Source: Ophiosphaerella korrae (lineage: Eukaryota; Ascomycota; Dothideomycetes; Pleosporales; Phaeosphaeriaceae). From it: a stretch of DNA of 64,000 bases. Shown here in pieces: positions 36,066 to 49,027 of the stretch; the first letter of the stretch is position 1, and each line of letters starts with the position of its first letter. Both the position numbers and the translations under genes were made by a program. Below the pieces are notes generated by a model. The model was given only the letters and a program-made list of their open reading frames with translations. It had not been told where the DNA came from and did not search any database. Where the stretch lies: positions 116,853 through 180,852 of the forward strand of contig JALNQF010000082.1 of the NCBI GenBank assembly GCA_028456385.1, read 5' to 3'.

Positions 36066-38435
36066 TATTAAATACTTTTAAGATAAGTAATATATTAATA
36101 AATATAAATAACTAGTATATAAAAGTAACTTATATAGCTACTTCTAAAGTTACTAAACTAGACTTCTACTATAGAGAATAAAATAAGCTTAAGCTATAGA
36201 TTTTATAATTTAATTTCTTTTTTAAAGTAGACTAAGTTTAAGATAAAAATAAAGCTATACTTATATTATCTTATATAAAAAGTAAAGTAAAAAAATAGGT
36301 TATACTATACTTTAAGAAATACTTTAATAATAATAATAGTAACTATAATAAGATATTTAAAAAATAGATTAAGTTTAAAAATAAAGTATAATAAGCCTTT
36401 TTATTAGTAAATAAGATAGTAGTAGTAGAGTATATAATATAGTAGCTATAATAATATAAAGTAGTAGTAGATTATATTAATAAGTTCTAAAGCTACGTAA
36501 TATAAATAGAATAAAATAATAAGTTATTAATAAAAATATTTTAATAGAAACTTAAAAGTAATATTTAAAGTAAGCTAATACGTAGTAAAGCTATAATTAA
36601 GATATTAGAAAACTTAATAGAAAAAGTAATTTAAGTTAATAACTATATATATATAAATATATAGTAGAAGTAAAGAATATAAAAGTACTATATATAAAAA
36701 GTAAAAAGTATAAACTTAAGTATAAGTAGTAATATAAATATAAGAATAACTAAGTTTAAAGTAGCTATAAATACTTTAAGCTAGATAAAATATATATTAA
36801 TAATATAAACCTAAAAAAATAAAAATACTATTACTATAAAAGAGTAAAAAGCTAAAAATACTATAAGTATAGTAAAATAAAGTACTTAGTAAAAAATTAC
36901 TAAGTAAAGAACAAGATTATATAATAAATTAATATACTTAAGTAGTAAAATAATAATAAAGAAAAAGAATAGAAAGTAATCTCTAGAGAAAGCTAAGAGA
37001 AGAGAGATTATAAGACTATAAACCTCTAGTAGTAAGATATAAGTAAAAGATATAACTACTATAAAATTACTATATAACTAATAAACTTTATAATAGATAA
37101 TAAAATAAAAGTTATAAAGATACTACTAGAAATATAAAGCTATATAAAAAAGTACTAGCTAAAGTAAAAATAAGCTAAGATAGATACCTTAGAATATCTT
37201 TAGCTATACTAAAAAAAAGTAGAGTATAGGCGTAAGATAATACTATATCTAGAAAGGGAGGTATATATAGCCTAAGATAAAAATAGAAAAAAAAACTAAG
37301 AGCTTAAGACTTCTAAATACAAAATAGTACCTAGAATACTAGAGCTAAAGTAAGAAAATACTAAAGTATAAGATAGATTTATAAAAGAAATCTAGAAACT
37401 AGTAGATAGCTACTACTTAATAAAAGAATAGTAAGATAAAAAATACTAAGTAAAGTAGATTTAATAATATAAACTATTATACGTAAATAATAATTAGGTA
37501 CTAATTATTATAGATCTAGTATTAATATAAAAACTATAATACTAGCTATACTTATATAACTTAAACTACCTACTACTATTATAGATAAGATATTACTATA
37601 ATAACTACTTTACCTACTATTCTAATAAAATAAGATCTAGATATTTCTTTTATAAGAGATCTAGATATAAATAGAACTAAAAAGAGTATATAAATATAAG
37701 ATATAAATAATACTTATAAGATAAGTAGAAAGTAAAGTACTTTCTAGAAATAACTAAAGAAGATATAAATATAAGTAAGATACTTATAAATAACTAATAT
37801 ATTAATCTAATCTAGTAAACCTATATACTAGAGAAGTATAAATAATATAAAGAGATTAAGATACTCTAAAGATTTTAGTAAAAGATAAATAAAGATTATA
37901 AGATTAAGTCTTTTTTAAGTAAATAGCTAACGCTAAATATATATCTAGAAGCTATAATATTATTAATACTAAAAGACTTATTAAACTCTTAGTAAAGATA
38001 AAAGAAGAAAGATTAAAAGTATTAGTAGATTTAAAGTTATTTATAAACCTAATTATACCTAAAGTAGTAAAATAAGTAAGACTCTAACTATAAGTAAAAA
38101 AGATACTATATCTAATCTATATTATAAATAAATAACTAATACTAGAAAACCTAATAGTTAGTAATAAAGTAACTATAGAAATTATTATTTAAGGATATAG
38201 TATAAGGATTACTTTAGACGTATTAGTTTTAGCTAATAAAGATATTATACTAGGACTTCTATAGCTATAAGAGTTTAATCTCTAAGTTAATTAGAAAAAC
38301 TAGAACCTCTTATTTAATAACTATAAAAACGTATATAGATCTAAGCCTATATATTAGTAGTATTTAATAGTAGATAAAAAAGTACTATATAAGATAGTAG
38401 CTTTAATAGTAACTTATTAAGAGAGAATAAGTAAC

Positions 38436-38864
38436 TATTATAGGTGTAATAAAAGAAATCGAGATAGAACTAATTAGTCCTAATCTAGATACTAACAAAG
38501 TATAAGATAAGTAAAGTAATAACTTCGATTAAGAGACTATATATAACTAAGATACCTAGGGTAATCTATAATCTATAGACTTTTAGTAATAATAGATTAT
38601 AGATTAGAGTAATCTATAATCTACTAGTCTTAGTAACTATAGATTATAGATTATAATAAGTATATAGTTAGTAGAATATATATTATTAGGATAGTATTAG
38701 TAATTTAATCCTTTAACTATAGAACGCTAATATAAGATAGTTATAAAATATCTTCTATTATTTATAAGTTATTATAGATTATAACCTAAGCTTTTACTAT
38801 TAACTCTTAATCTACTAATACTCTTTAGGTACTAAGAAGTTAACTCTAGTAATACCCTATTATA
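38436..38864 (+). repeat. 5' LTR of element 2 (family Y)
   Basis: 429 bp, the same length as its 3' partner. Over the stretches compared, differences between the pair are C/T or G/A transitions, as RIP predicts. Bases 38559-38660 hold direct and inverted copies of TAATCTATAATCTA. Confidence 0.92.
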
Positions 38865-38872
38865 CCTTACTA

Positions 38873-40060
38873 ATTTAGTTATTACAAGAAGTAAAGCGTA
38901 AGTAACGTATAGTCTAGCTAATATAATAGCAAAAAGTTTAACTAAAATAAGTAAAGCTCCTAAGAGTAGTTATAAGTCTAATAGTACTATATAGGAAATA
39001 ATTAAAGACTAAATTAATAATTTAATCTTAGACAAAGAAGATATAAAAATAGTAATTAATACTTTAGAAATATAGAACAAGGAACTATAAGATTACGCAA
39101 AGTAGAATAAAGTATAGATTAAAGCTATTATTAAAGGTTAGAATTAGATAGAACTAATTATATAACGCTTAGTAATAAGTATAATAAAGAAACTACCTAA
39201 GATACTTATCTTTAAGAAGTTTAATAAAATAAGAGAGAAACTAAAACCTTTTATTACTTTAGTATAACTCTAGATAGATATATAAGTACTATACTTTAAT
39301 ATAGAAGAAAAGAAGGTAATATATATTAGGTTACACTTTAAGGAAGACGTAATAAGATAGTATAAACCTTATTAGATAGATTATATAATATACTCTCTAA
39401 TAACTTAAAAAGATAAAACTAGAGCTATTTTTAGAAGTTATAAATACTTTACTAAATAAATAAGAGTAGTATTTAGAGATATAGATATTACCTAATAAGC
39501 TAAAGAGTAACTAGAAAAGCTTATATAAAGTTAGAGTATTCCTAAGTATATATTACAATTTAAATAACTATTATAAAATATAGAGTAAAATAAGTTAGCT
39601 TTAATATTATAATTTAAGTAAGGACTAAACTTAAAAATTTAATACAAGATAATATATATAGAAAAACTAAGGACACTAGAAGCTTTAAAATAATAAGTAA
39701 TATAAATTAATAATAATCTTTAAGAATAGAAGAAAAATAAATATAGAGGTTATACCTAGAATTATAATAAAAGAGACCTTATAATCCTTAATACTAATAA
39801 AGATAGAAAGAAAAAGAAAAATAAAGACTTTACGTACTTTAATTATAGTAAACTAGGCTACTACGTAAAAGACTACTAATTAAAGAAGAGAAAAGATATA
39901 GTATATTATAAATATAGAAAACCTAGACACTTTATAAAAGACTATAAGAATAAAGACCTAAAGAAAGAAACTTAGTTAAAGATAACTAAAAAGAAGAAAG
40001 AAGTACTATAAGTATAGGCTAAACTTTAAGAGAAAGTAGCTAAGAGTAAAGAAATATAAT
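38873..40060 (+). pseudogene. RIP-inactivated gag of element 2
   Basis: One plus-strand frame from about 38873 reads as a coherent Gag protein if TAA and TAG are read as former Gln or Trp codons. Two zinc knuckles, Cx2Cx4Hx4C, lie in a row at about 39834-39893 and 39906-39950; the Cys positions are now TAT or TAC. The start codon is gone. Equivalent regions lie at 49036-50220 in element 3 and about 57350-58500 in element 4. Confidence 0.8.
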
Positions 40061-41099
40061 ATATAATACTCTATTAGACCTTTTATTATAAAAATAACTA
40101 CTATATATATTTTTCTAGTAAATAGGGAGTAAGATACTTCTTATAGTAAAGGTAGAAAGTAGTAGTAATAAAAGAAGATAGAATAAAAGCTTAGCTAAAA
40201 GAAATAGCCTAAGTAATAGACCTACTAATAGAAGACTTAGAAAAAGAAGAGCCTCTAGTACTATTAATCTAGGCCGAAAGACTAGCACTAGATAAAGAGA
40301 CTACTATAACTACCTCTAAAAGACTATAAAGAAGTAAGAGATAAGTTAGTATAAAAAGTATAAAGTATACCTAGCTAATAATATATAGCTATAATAGCTA
40401 TATAACTATAGATATAGAAGAATAAGATAAAGAATAGAAGTTTATTTAAAAATACTTACTAGTTATAAGTATAGAGGAAGCGTATAAAGACTAAAAAGAA
40501 TATAATCCTAAAGAAATAAAGTTTATACTATTTTAAAAATAGATAAAGTAATATATAGTTATAGTAAGAAGAATACTTATATAAAAAGAATAGTAATACT
40601 TTATAAAAAAGACGTAATAGATTAATAAAGCCTATATACTAAGAGTACTAGTAGTATACTATATTCTAATAATAAATACACCTAGTAAAAGTAAATACTA
40701 AGAAGGAGATAATAAAATAATAGATCTAAAACATCTAGTATACTTTAAAGTATTATAGATATTATACCTAGATAAGAATTATATTATATATAAGAACCCT
40801 AAAGTAAATAATAATATATAGCCTATAAGAAGAAGAGGCTATAACTATATAAGAGTAATTCTAGTAAAAAATATCTAAGGATAAGAAGTAATCCTAGAAG
40901 ATAGATACGTAGTAGTAAGACCTAGCTTAAAACTATCTAAGAAATACGTCTAAAGAAGACTATAGTATAAATATATAAATAATAAATATCTAAAATATAA
41001 AGAATATAAACTTAAAGTAAGCTTATAGCCCTAGAAAGATAGACAATTTATAAAGCTACCTAAATAAGAAAAACTAGAAGGTATAAGAGGCCTATATAT

Positions 41100-44000
41100 T
41101 ATAAAAATAAGTATATACTAAAGAAAGAAAGTATAATTAATAATTAATAGTAGAGCTATAAGAAACTTTATATTAAAGAAGTTTATAAAAATATAGGGAA
41201 TAAAGTATATAATAAAAAAATATCTTTAATAACTAAGTATAATTAAAGGAAAACTATTCTAAGAACTAATATAGTTTAAGATAGTACCTTTAATACTAAG
41301 GTTAAAAAGACTAGAAATTAAGAATATAGTTATAGATATAACAACAATTAATAATAAATAAGATATAATATTAGGTATACTATAGTTATAGATAACTAAC
41401 CTATATATTAATTAGAGAATAAGGAAGATTAACTACTATAAAATAGATACGTTAAAGGCCTACAAGAATACCTATAAGAGAGAATTCCTAGAAGAATATA
41501 AAAAATAAGAAGAATAGCTTATAGAACCTAAAGATTACCTTTTAGAATATTAACTATAGGACTTAGTAATAGAAATAGAAGAAAGAAAAGACGTAGAGTA
41601 GAGCCTAGTTTACTAGAAAATAGAAGAAGAGTTAAAGATTAAATAAGTATTTATTTAAAACGTAATAAAAAAAAAATAGATAAAAGAATCTAAATCTTTA
41701 GTAGCTTATAGACTTATCTTTATAAACAAGAAAGAAATAAGTAATAAAAGACTTTATATAGACTTTAGAAAAACTAACGTAGTTATAAACAAGAACTAAT
41801 ACTCCTTACTAAAGATAAATATAATATAAGATAAACTATAGAAAGTAATAATCTTTATAAAGTTAGATATCTAGAACGCCTACTACTAAATTAGAATTAA
41901 AAAAGGTAATAAATAGAAATAGTATTTAGAATATAATAAAGATTATATAAATATTTAGTTATACTATTTAGCTTAATAAATATACTAGTAGTATTCTAAG
42001 AAAGGATTAATATAGTACTAAGAGAGTACTTAGATATATTTATATTTATATACTTAGATAATATTTTTATATTCTTAGAAATAGAAGAAGAATATATATA
42101 ATATATATACAAAGTACTAGAAAAACTAGTAGAAGCTAAAATATTTCTTAAGATAAGAAAATACAAGTTCTATATAAAAGAAATAGATTTCCTAGAGTTT
42201 ATTATAGAACTAGGAAAGATTAAGATTAATCTAGAGAAGATTAAGTTAATTAATAAATAGCTAATACTAAGAAACCTAAAAGAAGTACAATAATTTTATA
42301 GGCTAGCTAACTTTTATAAGAAGTTAATAGTAAGATAGTCTAAAGATATAAAACTAATAACAAGACTTATAAAAAAAGATACGCTATTTAAATAGATAAA
42401 AGAATATAATAAGGTATTTAAGAAGATTAAGAAGAAGTTTATAGAAAACCTAGTTATTAGAATATATAACCTAGACCTACTAGTAATAGTAAAGATAGAC
42501 GTATCTAACTTAGTCTATAGAATAGTACTAATATAAGAAGACCTAGAGACTAAAAAAGAATACTTAGTTAAGTACTTCTTTAAGAAAATAAAAATAGTAG
42601 AACTTAACTACTTAATCTATAATAAAGAGATACTAGTAATCTATAAAGTATTTAAGTAATAAAGAGTATACTTACAAGAAGTAAAATATTAGATAAAGGT
42701 CTATATAGACTACAAGAATCTTATAAGATTTATAATAAATAAAGAATTATTATAATACTATACAAGATAGTAGAAATACTTATTAATATTTAATATAGAA
42801 ATTATATATATAAAAGAGAAAGATAATTAGTTTATAGACGCCTTTAGTAGAAGGCTAGACTTATAAAAAGAAGTAAGTACTACTAGTATAGTTTTAGTTA
42901 AGAATAAAGAAGAATACTTAGTCCTAAATATATATAAAATAGCTATAATACTTAAAAAGAAGAGTAGTAAGCTAGATAAATAAATTTAGAAAATAACAAA
43001 AGAAGTATCTAAAGAAATAAAGAAACTAGAAATCTAAGAAAGACTTATATAAGCTTATAGAAGAATATATATCTTAAAGAAGATCTAGAAAGAATTTATA
43101 TAATAATTCTATAAATTACTAGTATATAGTTACTAAGGTATTAAAAAAATATTAGATAGACTACTATAAGACTACTATATTCTAAAAGCAAGATAATTAG
43201 TAATAGAAGTACTACGAGACTATATAGAATACTAAAAGAATAAATATAATAGATATATACTATATAGAATATTATAACTAGTAGAAGTACTAAAATAACT
43301 ATAGAGAGTTATTACAATAGACTTTATTATAAAGTTACTAAAGTCTAAAGACCTAATATTAGAAGTTAAGTATAATAGAATCTTAATAATAGTAAATAAG
43401 CTTATAAAGTATATATACTTTAGACTATATAAAGAGAAAAGTAAGATAGAGGTTACTATATACTAGGTTCTAGGAACTATAATTAGTTAATATAGACTAC
43501 TAGATAAGATTATTATAAACAAAGACGTATAATTTATATTAAAACTATAAAGAACAATAATAGCGTAATTAGGAATTAAATATATAATATCTATAGTATA
43601 TTACCTATAAATAGATAGATAGTTAGAACAAATAAATTAGATAGTAGAACAATACTTAAGATACTACCTTAACTATAACTAGAACAATTAGGTATAGTTA
43701 CTACCTATAGTATAGTTAGCATATAATAGCGTAAAGAATATAGTAATAAAAGTATTACCTTTCTTTATAAACTATAGATTCGAACCTAATATATACTAGA
43801 CACTAAGAAATTAGATATCTTAGTCTCTAAGAAGAGAAAGTTTTACTAATAGACTTAAAGATATATATAATTAACTAAGATAAGATATAGAATTCTTATA
43901 CAATTATATAATAAAATACTATAACAAGAAGTATAAAAAAAGACCTTAATTTAGAGAAGGAGAAAAAGTATAGTTAGTATAGAAGAATATTAAAAGTAAG

Positions 44001-44352
44001 AGACTAAGCTTAAAATTAGACTACGTTAAAATAAGACTATATAAAATTAAGAAAGAAGTTACACTAGTTATATTTAAATTAAAGCTACTAAATAAGATAA
44101 AGATATACTTAATATTTTATATAGCTCTACTAGAAAAAGTACTACAAGTAGTAAAACTACTAGTATACAAAGTAGATACGTATAGAGAATAAGAAGAATA
44201 AGAAGTTAAAGAAATCTTATAATACTAGTTCTATAATAGAAAGAACTACTACTTAGTAGAATAGATAAGTATAGATAAAAAAGGATAACTATAGAAGAAA
44301 ATATAGGAACTAGAGAATAATCTTAATTACTTTAAGAAATTAGAGGAGTTCT
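41100..44352 (+). pseudogene. RIP-inactivated pol of element 2 (protease to chromodomain)
   Basis: Protease, reverse transcriptase, RNase H, integrase and chromodomain follow in that Ty3/gypsy order. Landmarks: I-x-S-x-A near 41145; RLCVDFR-like segment at 41745-41770; YLDN near 42050; NYLIYNKE-like RNase H box near 42605; MDFI-like first catalytic Asp of integrase near 43318; YYLVE ... WE-x-ENNL ... F-x-KLEEF chromodomain at 44252-44352. Dozens of TAA and TAG codons interrupt the frame. Confidence 0.82.
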
Positions 44353-44354
44353 AA

Positions 44355-44760
44355 AATTAAAACCTTTTAGAACGCCTAGTAGTAAACTAAGAGAACTAAT
44401 ATTACTAATAATAAATAGAAAGATAATAAGGATATCTAGCGTAGAACCTACTATAGTAATATTAAATACCTTATCTAAGTCTAGCTTAGCTTCTAGAGCT
44501 ACTAACTACTTAGCTAATTTCTTATTATTTAGAGCCTTTATCTTATAAAGATAAGAAAGGTAAGCTTAATTCTTTACTAGCTTACTCTATATAAGCTTTT
44601 AGATACGCTTATACTTAGCTTTAGCCTCTACAATTTAAGATAGTAATTTCTCTTAAGTTTAGTTAATAGCTTTCCCTATTATTATTAAGCTTAGACGTAA
44701 GAATAAGTATAATAAACTTATACTTAAAAAGAGAAATACTAGATATATTATAAAAACTAT
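44355..44760 (-). pseudogene. Antisense coding-like stretch between pol and 3' LTR of element 2
   Basis: On the minus strand one frame is open apart from TAA/TAG codons that fit RIP of CAA/CAG. It is rich in Lys, Leu, Ala and Glu with a coiled-coil look (segments such as VEAKAKYKRI, KIKALNNKKLAK and LVALEAKLDLDK). The same stretch occurs at about 54515-54900 in element 3 and 63010-63330 in element 4. It is not part of Gag or Pol. I do not recognise the protein; similar coiled-coil open frames occur near other fungal transposons. Confidence 0.5.
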
Positions 44761-45034
44761 ATATATTTATATAAATATATACTTTATAAGCCTTACTATT
44801 ATTTATAGAAATAATATAAAGAAGAGACTTAGGGTTTAACTTAAGAGAAGCATAATAAGAGTAAAGAAATATTTTAATACTATTACGTAATACGTAATTA
44901 GTAAAGAGGTAGTAACAATATATAAATAAAATAGGTATAAGGGAGAATAAAGAACTCTATATTAATAAAGAAACTAGACTAATAACTTTAGCTCTAAGAT
45001 AAGAAAACTAAAACCTACCTAGAGGAGGAGATAG

Positions 45035-45463
45035 TGTTATAAGTATAATAGAAGAAATTAAGATAGAACTAATTAGTCTTAATCTAGATACTAACAAAGT
45101 ATAAGACAAGTAAAGTAACAACTTTAATTAGGAGACTATATATAACTAGGATACCTAGAGTAATCTATAATCTATAGACTCTTAGCGATAATAGATTATA
45201 GATTAGAGCAATCTACAATCTACTAGTCTTAGTAACTATAGATTATAGATTATAATAAGTATATAGTTAGTAGAATATATATTATTAAGATAGTATTAGT
45301 AATTTAATCCTTTAACTATAGAACGCTAATACAAGATAGTTATAAAATATCTTCTATTATTTATAAGTTATTATAGATTATAACCTAAGCTTTTACTATT
45401 AACTCTTAATCTACTAATACTTTTTAGGTACTAAGAAGTTAACTCTAGTAATACCCTATTATA
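45035..45463 (+). repeat. 3' LTR of element 2 (family Y)
   Basis: 429 bp, beginning TGTTATAAG, so it keeps the TG that the 5' copy has lost. Directly preceded by a purine-rich tract (GAGGAGGAGATAG). Followed by the GTAAC target duplication. Confidence 0.92.
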
Positions 45464-48400
45464 GTAACTTTATATATACTAGTAAAGTGCTAAGCTAAGA
45501 AGTAAGAGTAGAGGAGTAATATATAACTTTTAAAATCCTAGAATAATATAAGAAGTTTAGTTACTTATTTATAGAAGAGATAGATATACTAGTATTACTT
45601 AAGTACTAACTCTAAGACTATATAATTAAGTTATAAAAAAAAAAGAGCTACTTTTTAAGTCTATTTACTAATTAATAGAGAGTAAATTAGTAATACTCTA
45701 AGAAAAACTAAATAAAGACCTAAAAAAAGGATATATATAAGAATCCTTATTATTAGTAAGATTTCTAATTCTTTTTATACTAAAGAAAAAGAAACTACTA
45801 AGGATATATATAGACTACTAAAAACTAAATAATATTATAGTAAAAGACTAATACTTACTACTAAATATAGATAAACTCTAAAATAAGCTAAGCTAAGCTA
45901 AGATTTTTATAAAGCTAGACCTAAAGGATAGATACTACTTAATAAGAATTAAGGTAAGTAAAGAGTAAAAGATAGTATTCTAAATATACTATAGATATTA
46001 TAAGTATATAGTAATACTCTTTAAACTAATAAATATACTAGTAACGTTTTAAAGACTAATTAATAATATATTATAAAAATACTTAAATAAGTTTATTATA
46101 GCTTACTTAGATAATATATAAATATATTCTAAAGAAGAAAGTAAGTACGTAAAGTAAGTAATAATAGTACTATAGTACTTAGACTAATATAACCTATAAC
46201 TAAAGCTAAAGAAGTATAAATAGTATAAGATAGAAGTAAAGTTTCTAGGATATATAATAGGTATTAATAAAGTTAAAATAAGCTAAAAAAAGATTAAAGT
46301 AGTAAAAGAATAAAAAGAACCTAAAATAGTTAAAGACGTATAATTATTCCTAAAATTTATTAACTTTAACTAATACTTTATAAAAATTTTTTTAAAGAAA
46401 GTACTACTACTTATAAAGCTTATAAAAAAAGATATAATATAGAAATAGAGAGTAGAGTAGAAATAAGCTTATAAGAAACTTAAGTAAGCTTATATTATAC
46501 TACTAGTTCTAAAGTAATTTTATAGTAATAAGACTTTAGTAATTAAGACTAATATATCTAACTTAGCTTATAGAGTAATAGAGCTATAAGAGTATAAAGA
46601 GAAATAGTATCTAATTATATACTATTTAGAGAAGTTTATAAAATAAGAAGAAAGATATAATATATATAATAAGAAGCTACTAGTAATAGTTAATATACTT
46701 AAATATTAGAGAGTATATACTAAAAGTATAGTAAAAGTAATTATTAAGATAGATTATAAAAACCTAATATACTTTATAATAAGTAAGAAGTTAAAAGATA
46801 AGTAGATATAATAGTTAGAACTACTAGGATAGTATAAATTTAAGATCTAGTATATACTAAGTAAAGAAAATAGCTAAGTAGATATACTTAGCTAAAGATA
46901 TAATATTATAAGAAAGAGATAAGTAGTAGAAAAAGCTATACTCTAAGATAATAGATAAAGATACCTAGTACTAAATACATAACTAGTAGAGGAGTAAAAA
47001 ATTAATAACCTAGTTAAGATTATAAATAAAGTTCTAGAAGAATTATAAAAAGTAATTATATAATAATACTATAATAACCTAGTATATAAGTACTTAGAGA
47101 TTATATAAACTATAGAACTAATCTAAAAGAACTATAGATTTAGTAAGATAAAAGAGAAAGTAACGTAGTTTATTAAGAAATATATAGATTACTAGAAGAT
47201 TAAGTATAAGATATATATACTATATAGAAAAATATAAGTAACTAAAATACTAGAAAAACTATAAATAGATATTATAATAAACTTTATTATAAGACTACTA
47301 ATATTAAAAGACTTAGTAATAAGAATAGAATATAATATAATAATAGTAATTATAGACTAATTTATAAAATATACTAAGATAGAGAAATTCTAAAGTAACT
47401 ATATAGTAGATTAGCTAGGATATATATTACTAGACGTACTAATATAAAGATATAAAATACTAAAAAGTATTATTAGTAATAGAGATAAGCTCTTTATATT
47501 TAATTACTAGATAACGCTACTTATAGTAATAGAGATAAAAAGAAAGCTATTAATAGCCTATTATCTATAGATAAATAGATAGATAGAATAGACTAATAAG
47601 ATATTAAAGATATACCTAAGGATTTATAGTAATTAGAAGTAAAATAATTAGGTATTACTACTACCTATAGTACAATTAGTATATAATAATAAGTACTTAG
47701 AAGTAATAAGTAAAATACTATATTTTATAAACTATAGGATATACTCTAATTTATTTAAAAGAATACTACTAAGACTTAAAATAGAAGTAGTATTAGTTAG
47801 AGTAAAAGATATATAAAAACTCTATAATAAGATAAAATAAAAACTAGAAAAAGCTTAGAAATAAAGTATTTTATATATTAATTAAAACTAAAAAATAATA
47901 CTTTAGCTTAAAGAAGAAGATAAAGTATATCTTTATATAAAGAATCTATAGATAAAGTAACTTAGTAAAAGACTAAACTATATTAAAGTTAGACTATTTT
48001 TAGTTAAAGAAAATAATAAGCTAGTAATAAAAATACTAGAACTACCTAAAGATACTAGAGTATACTCTAAGTTTTATATAAGCTTACTAGAACTAGCTAA
48101 GCTAAAAATACTAGTATAGCAACAATTCTAATATTAGAAAGAAGAGGATAATAAGTTTAAAGTTAAAGACCTATAAGGATATTAAGAAATAGGACGTAAT
48201 ACCTTCTAAAGTATATAGTTTTTCTAAAAGTAGCTAGTAAAATAAAAAGGCTACTTAGTAAGTAAAAATATATAAGAACTTAAAGCTAATCTATAGAATT
48301 ATTAGTAGATACTTAAGAAAGTAAAAAGTAAGTATAATATACTAGGATATATAAGATATATAAAGCTTTAGCTAAGATATAATAAATATATTAGTAAAAG

Positions 48401-48595
48401 AAAGTTCTATAATAAACCTAACTATATAGAGCCTATAAAGCGCCCTTAGTTATAATAAACTTATCTAATAAGCTAATAGTAGACTAAATAGTAGAGGAAG
48501 AGGTAATATTAATAGTAGTAGTAGAATAGTTAAAAACCTACACTAAAACCTTATTACTTTCTTACTCTAACTCTAACGCTAAGTATAAAGCCTTA

Positions 48596-49027
48596 TATTA
48601 TAATAGTAACAAGAGAGCTATAGATAGAACTAATTAGCCTTATAATAATTAACTTAGAATTATATAACTCTAAAGAATATAAACTTAACTAGGAAGCTAT
48701 ATATAATTAGAATACTTAAGGTAATCTATAATCTATAAACTCTTAGTATTAGTAGATTATAGATTAAGATAATTTATAATTTATTAGTCTTAGTAACTAT
48801 AGATTAATAGATTATAATAAGTATATAGTTAGTAGTAATACGTATTATTAAGATAGTATTAGTAATTTAATCTTTTAACTATAGAATACTAGTATAAGAT
48901 AGTTATAAAATATCTTCTACTATTTATAGTTATTATAGATCTCTTATATAAACTTTTATTATTATCTTCTAATCTACTAACTCTTTTAAGATAGGTTCTT
49001 ATAGTTAATAATAGGAGGCTTATTATA
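48596..49027 (+). repeat. 5' LTR of element 3
   Basis: 432 bp, beginning TATTATAATAG and ending GGCTTATTATA. It shares the central block with element 2's LTR but has a different first 80 bp. Confidence 0.9.

Larger units (their letters stand above)
38436..45463 (+). mobile_element. Element 2: full-length Ty3/gypsy chromovirus (family Y)
   Basis: 7028 bp, with 429-bp LTRs at both ends and perfect GTAAC duplications (38431-38435 and 45464-45468). Gag starts near 38880 and ends with two CCHC zinc knuckles at about 39834-39950, whose Cys codons now read Tyr. Protease (DSGATRNF-like) near 41145. Reverse transcriptase 41700-42260, with the YLDD box now YLDN near 42050. RNase H 42475-42740, with Asp-x-Ser at 42498. 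Integrase 43080-43830, with His/Cys and DDE remnants. Chromodomain 44225-44352. A conserved antisense coding-like stretch follows at 44355-44760. This copy keeps more C and G than elements 3 and 4, so it is the youngest or least mutated. No intact frame remains. Confidence 0.93.
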
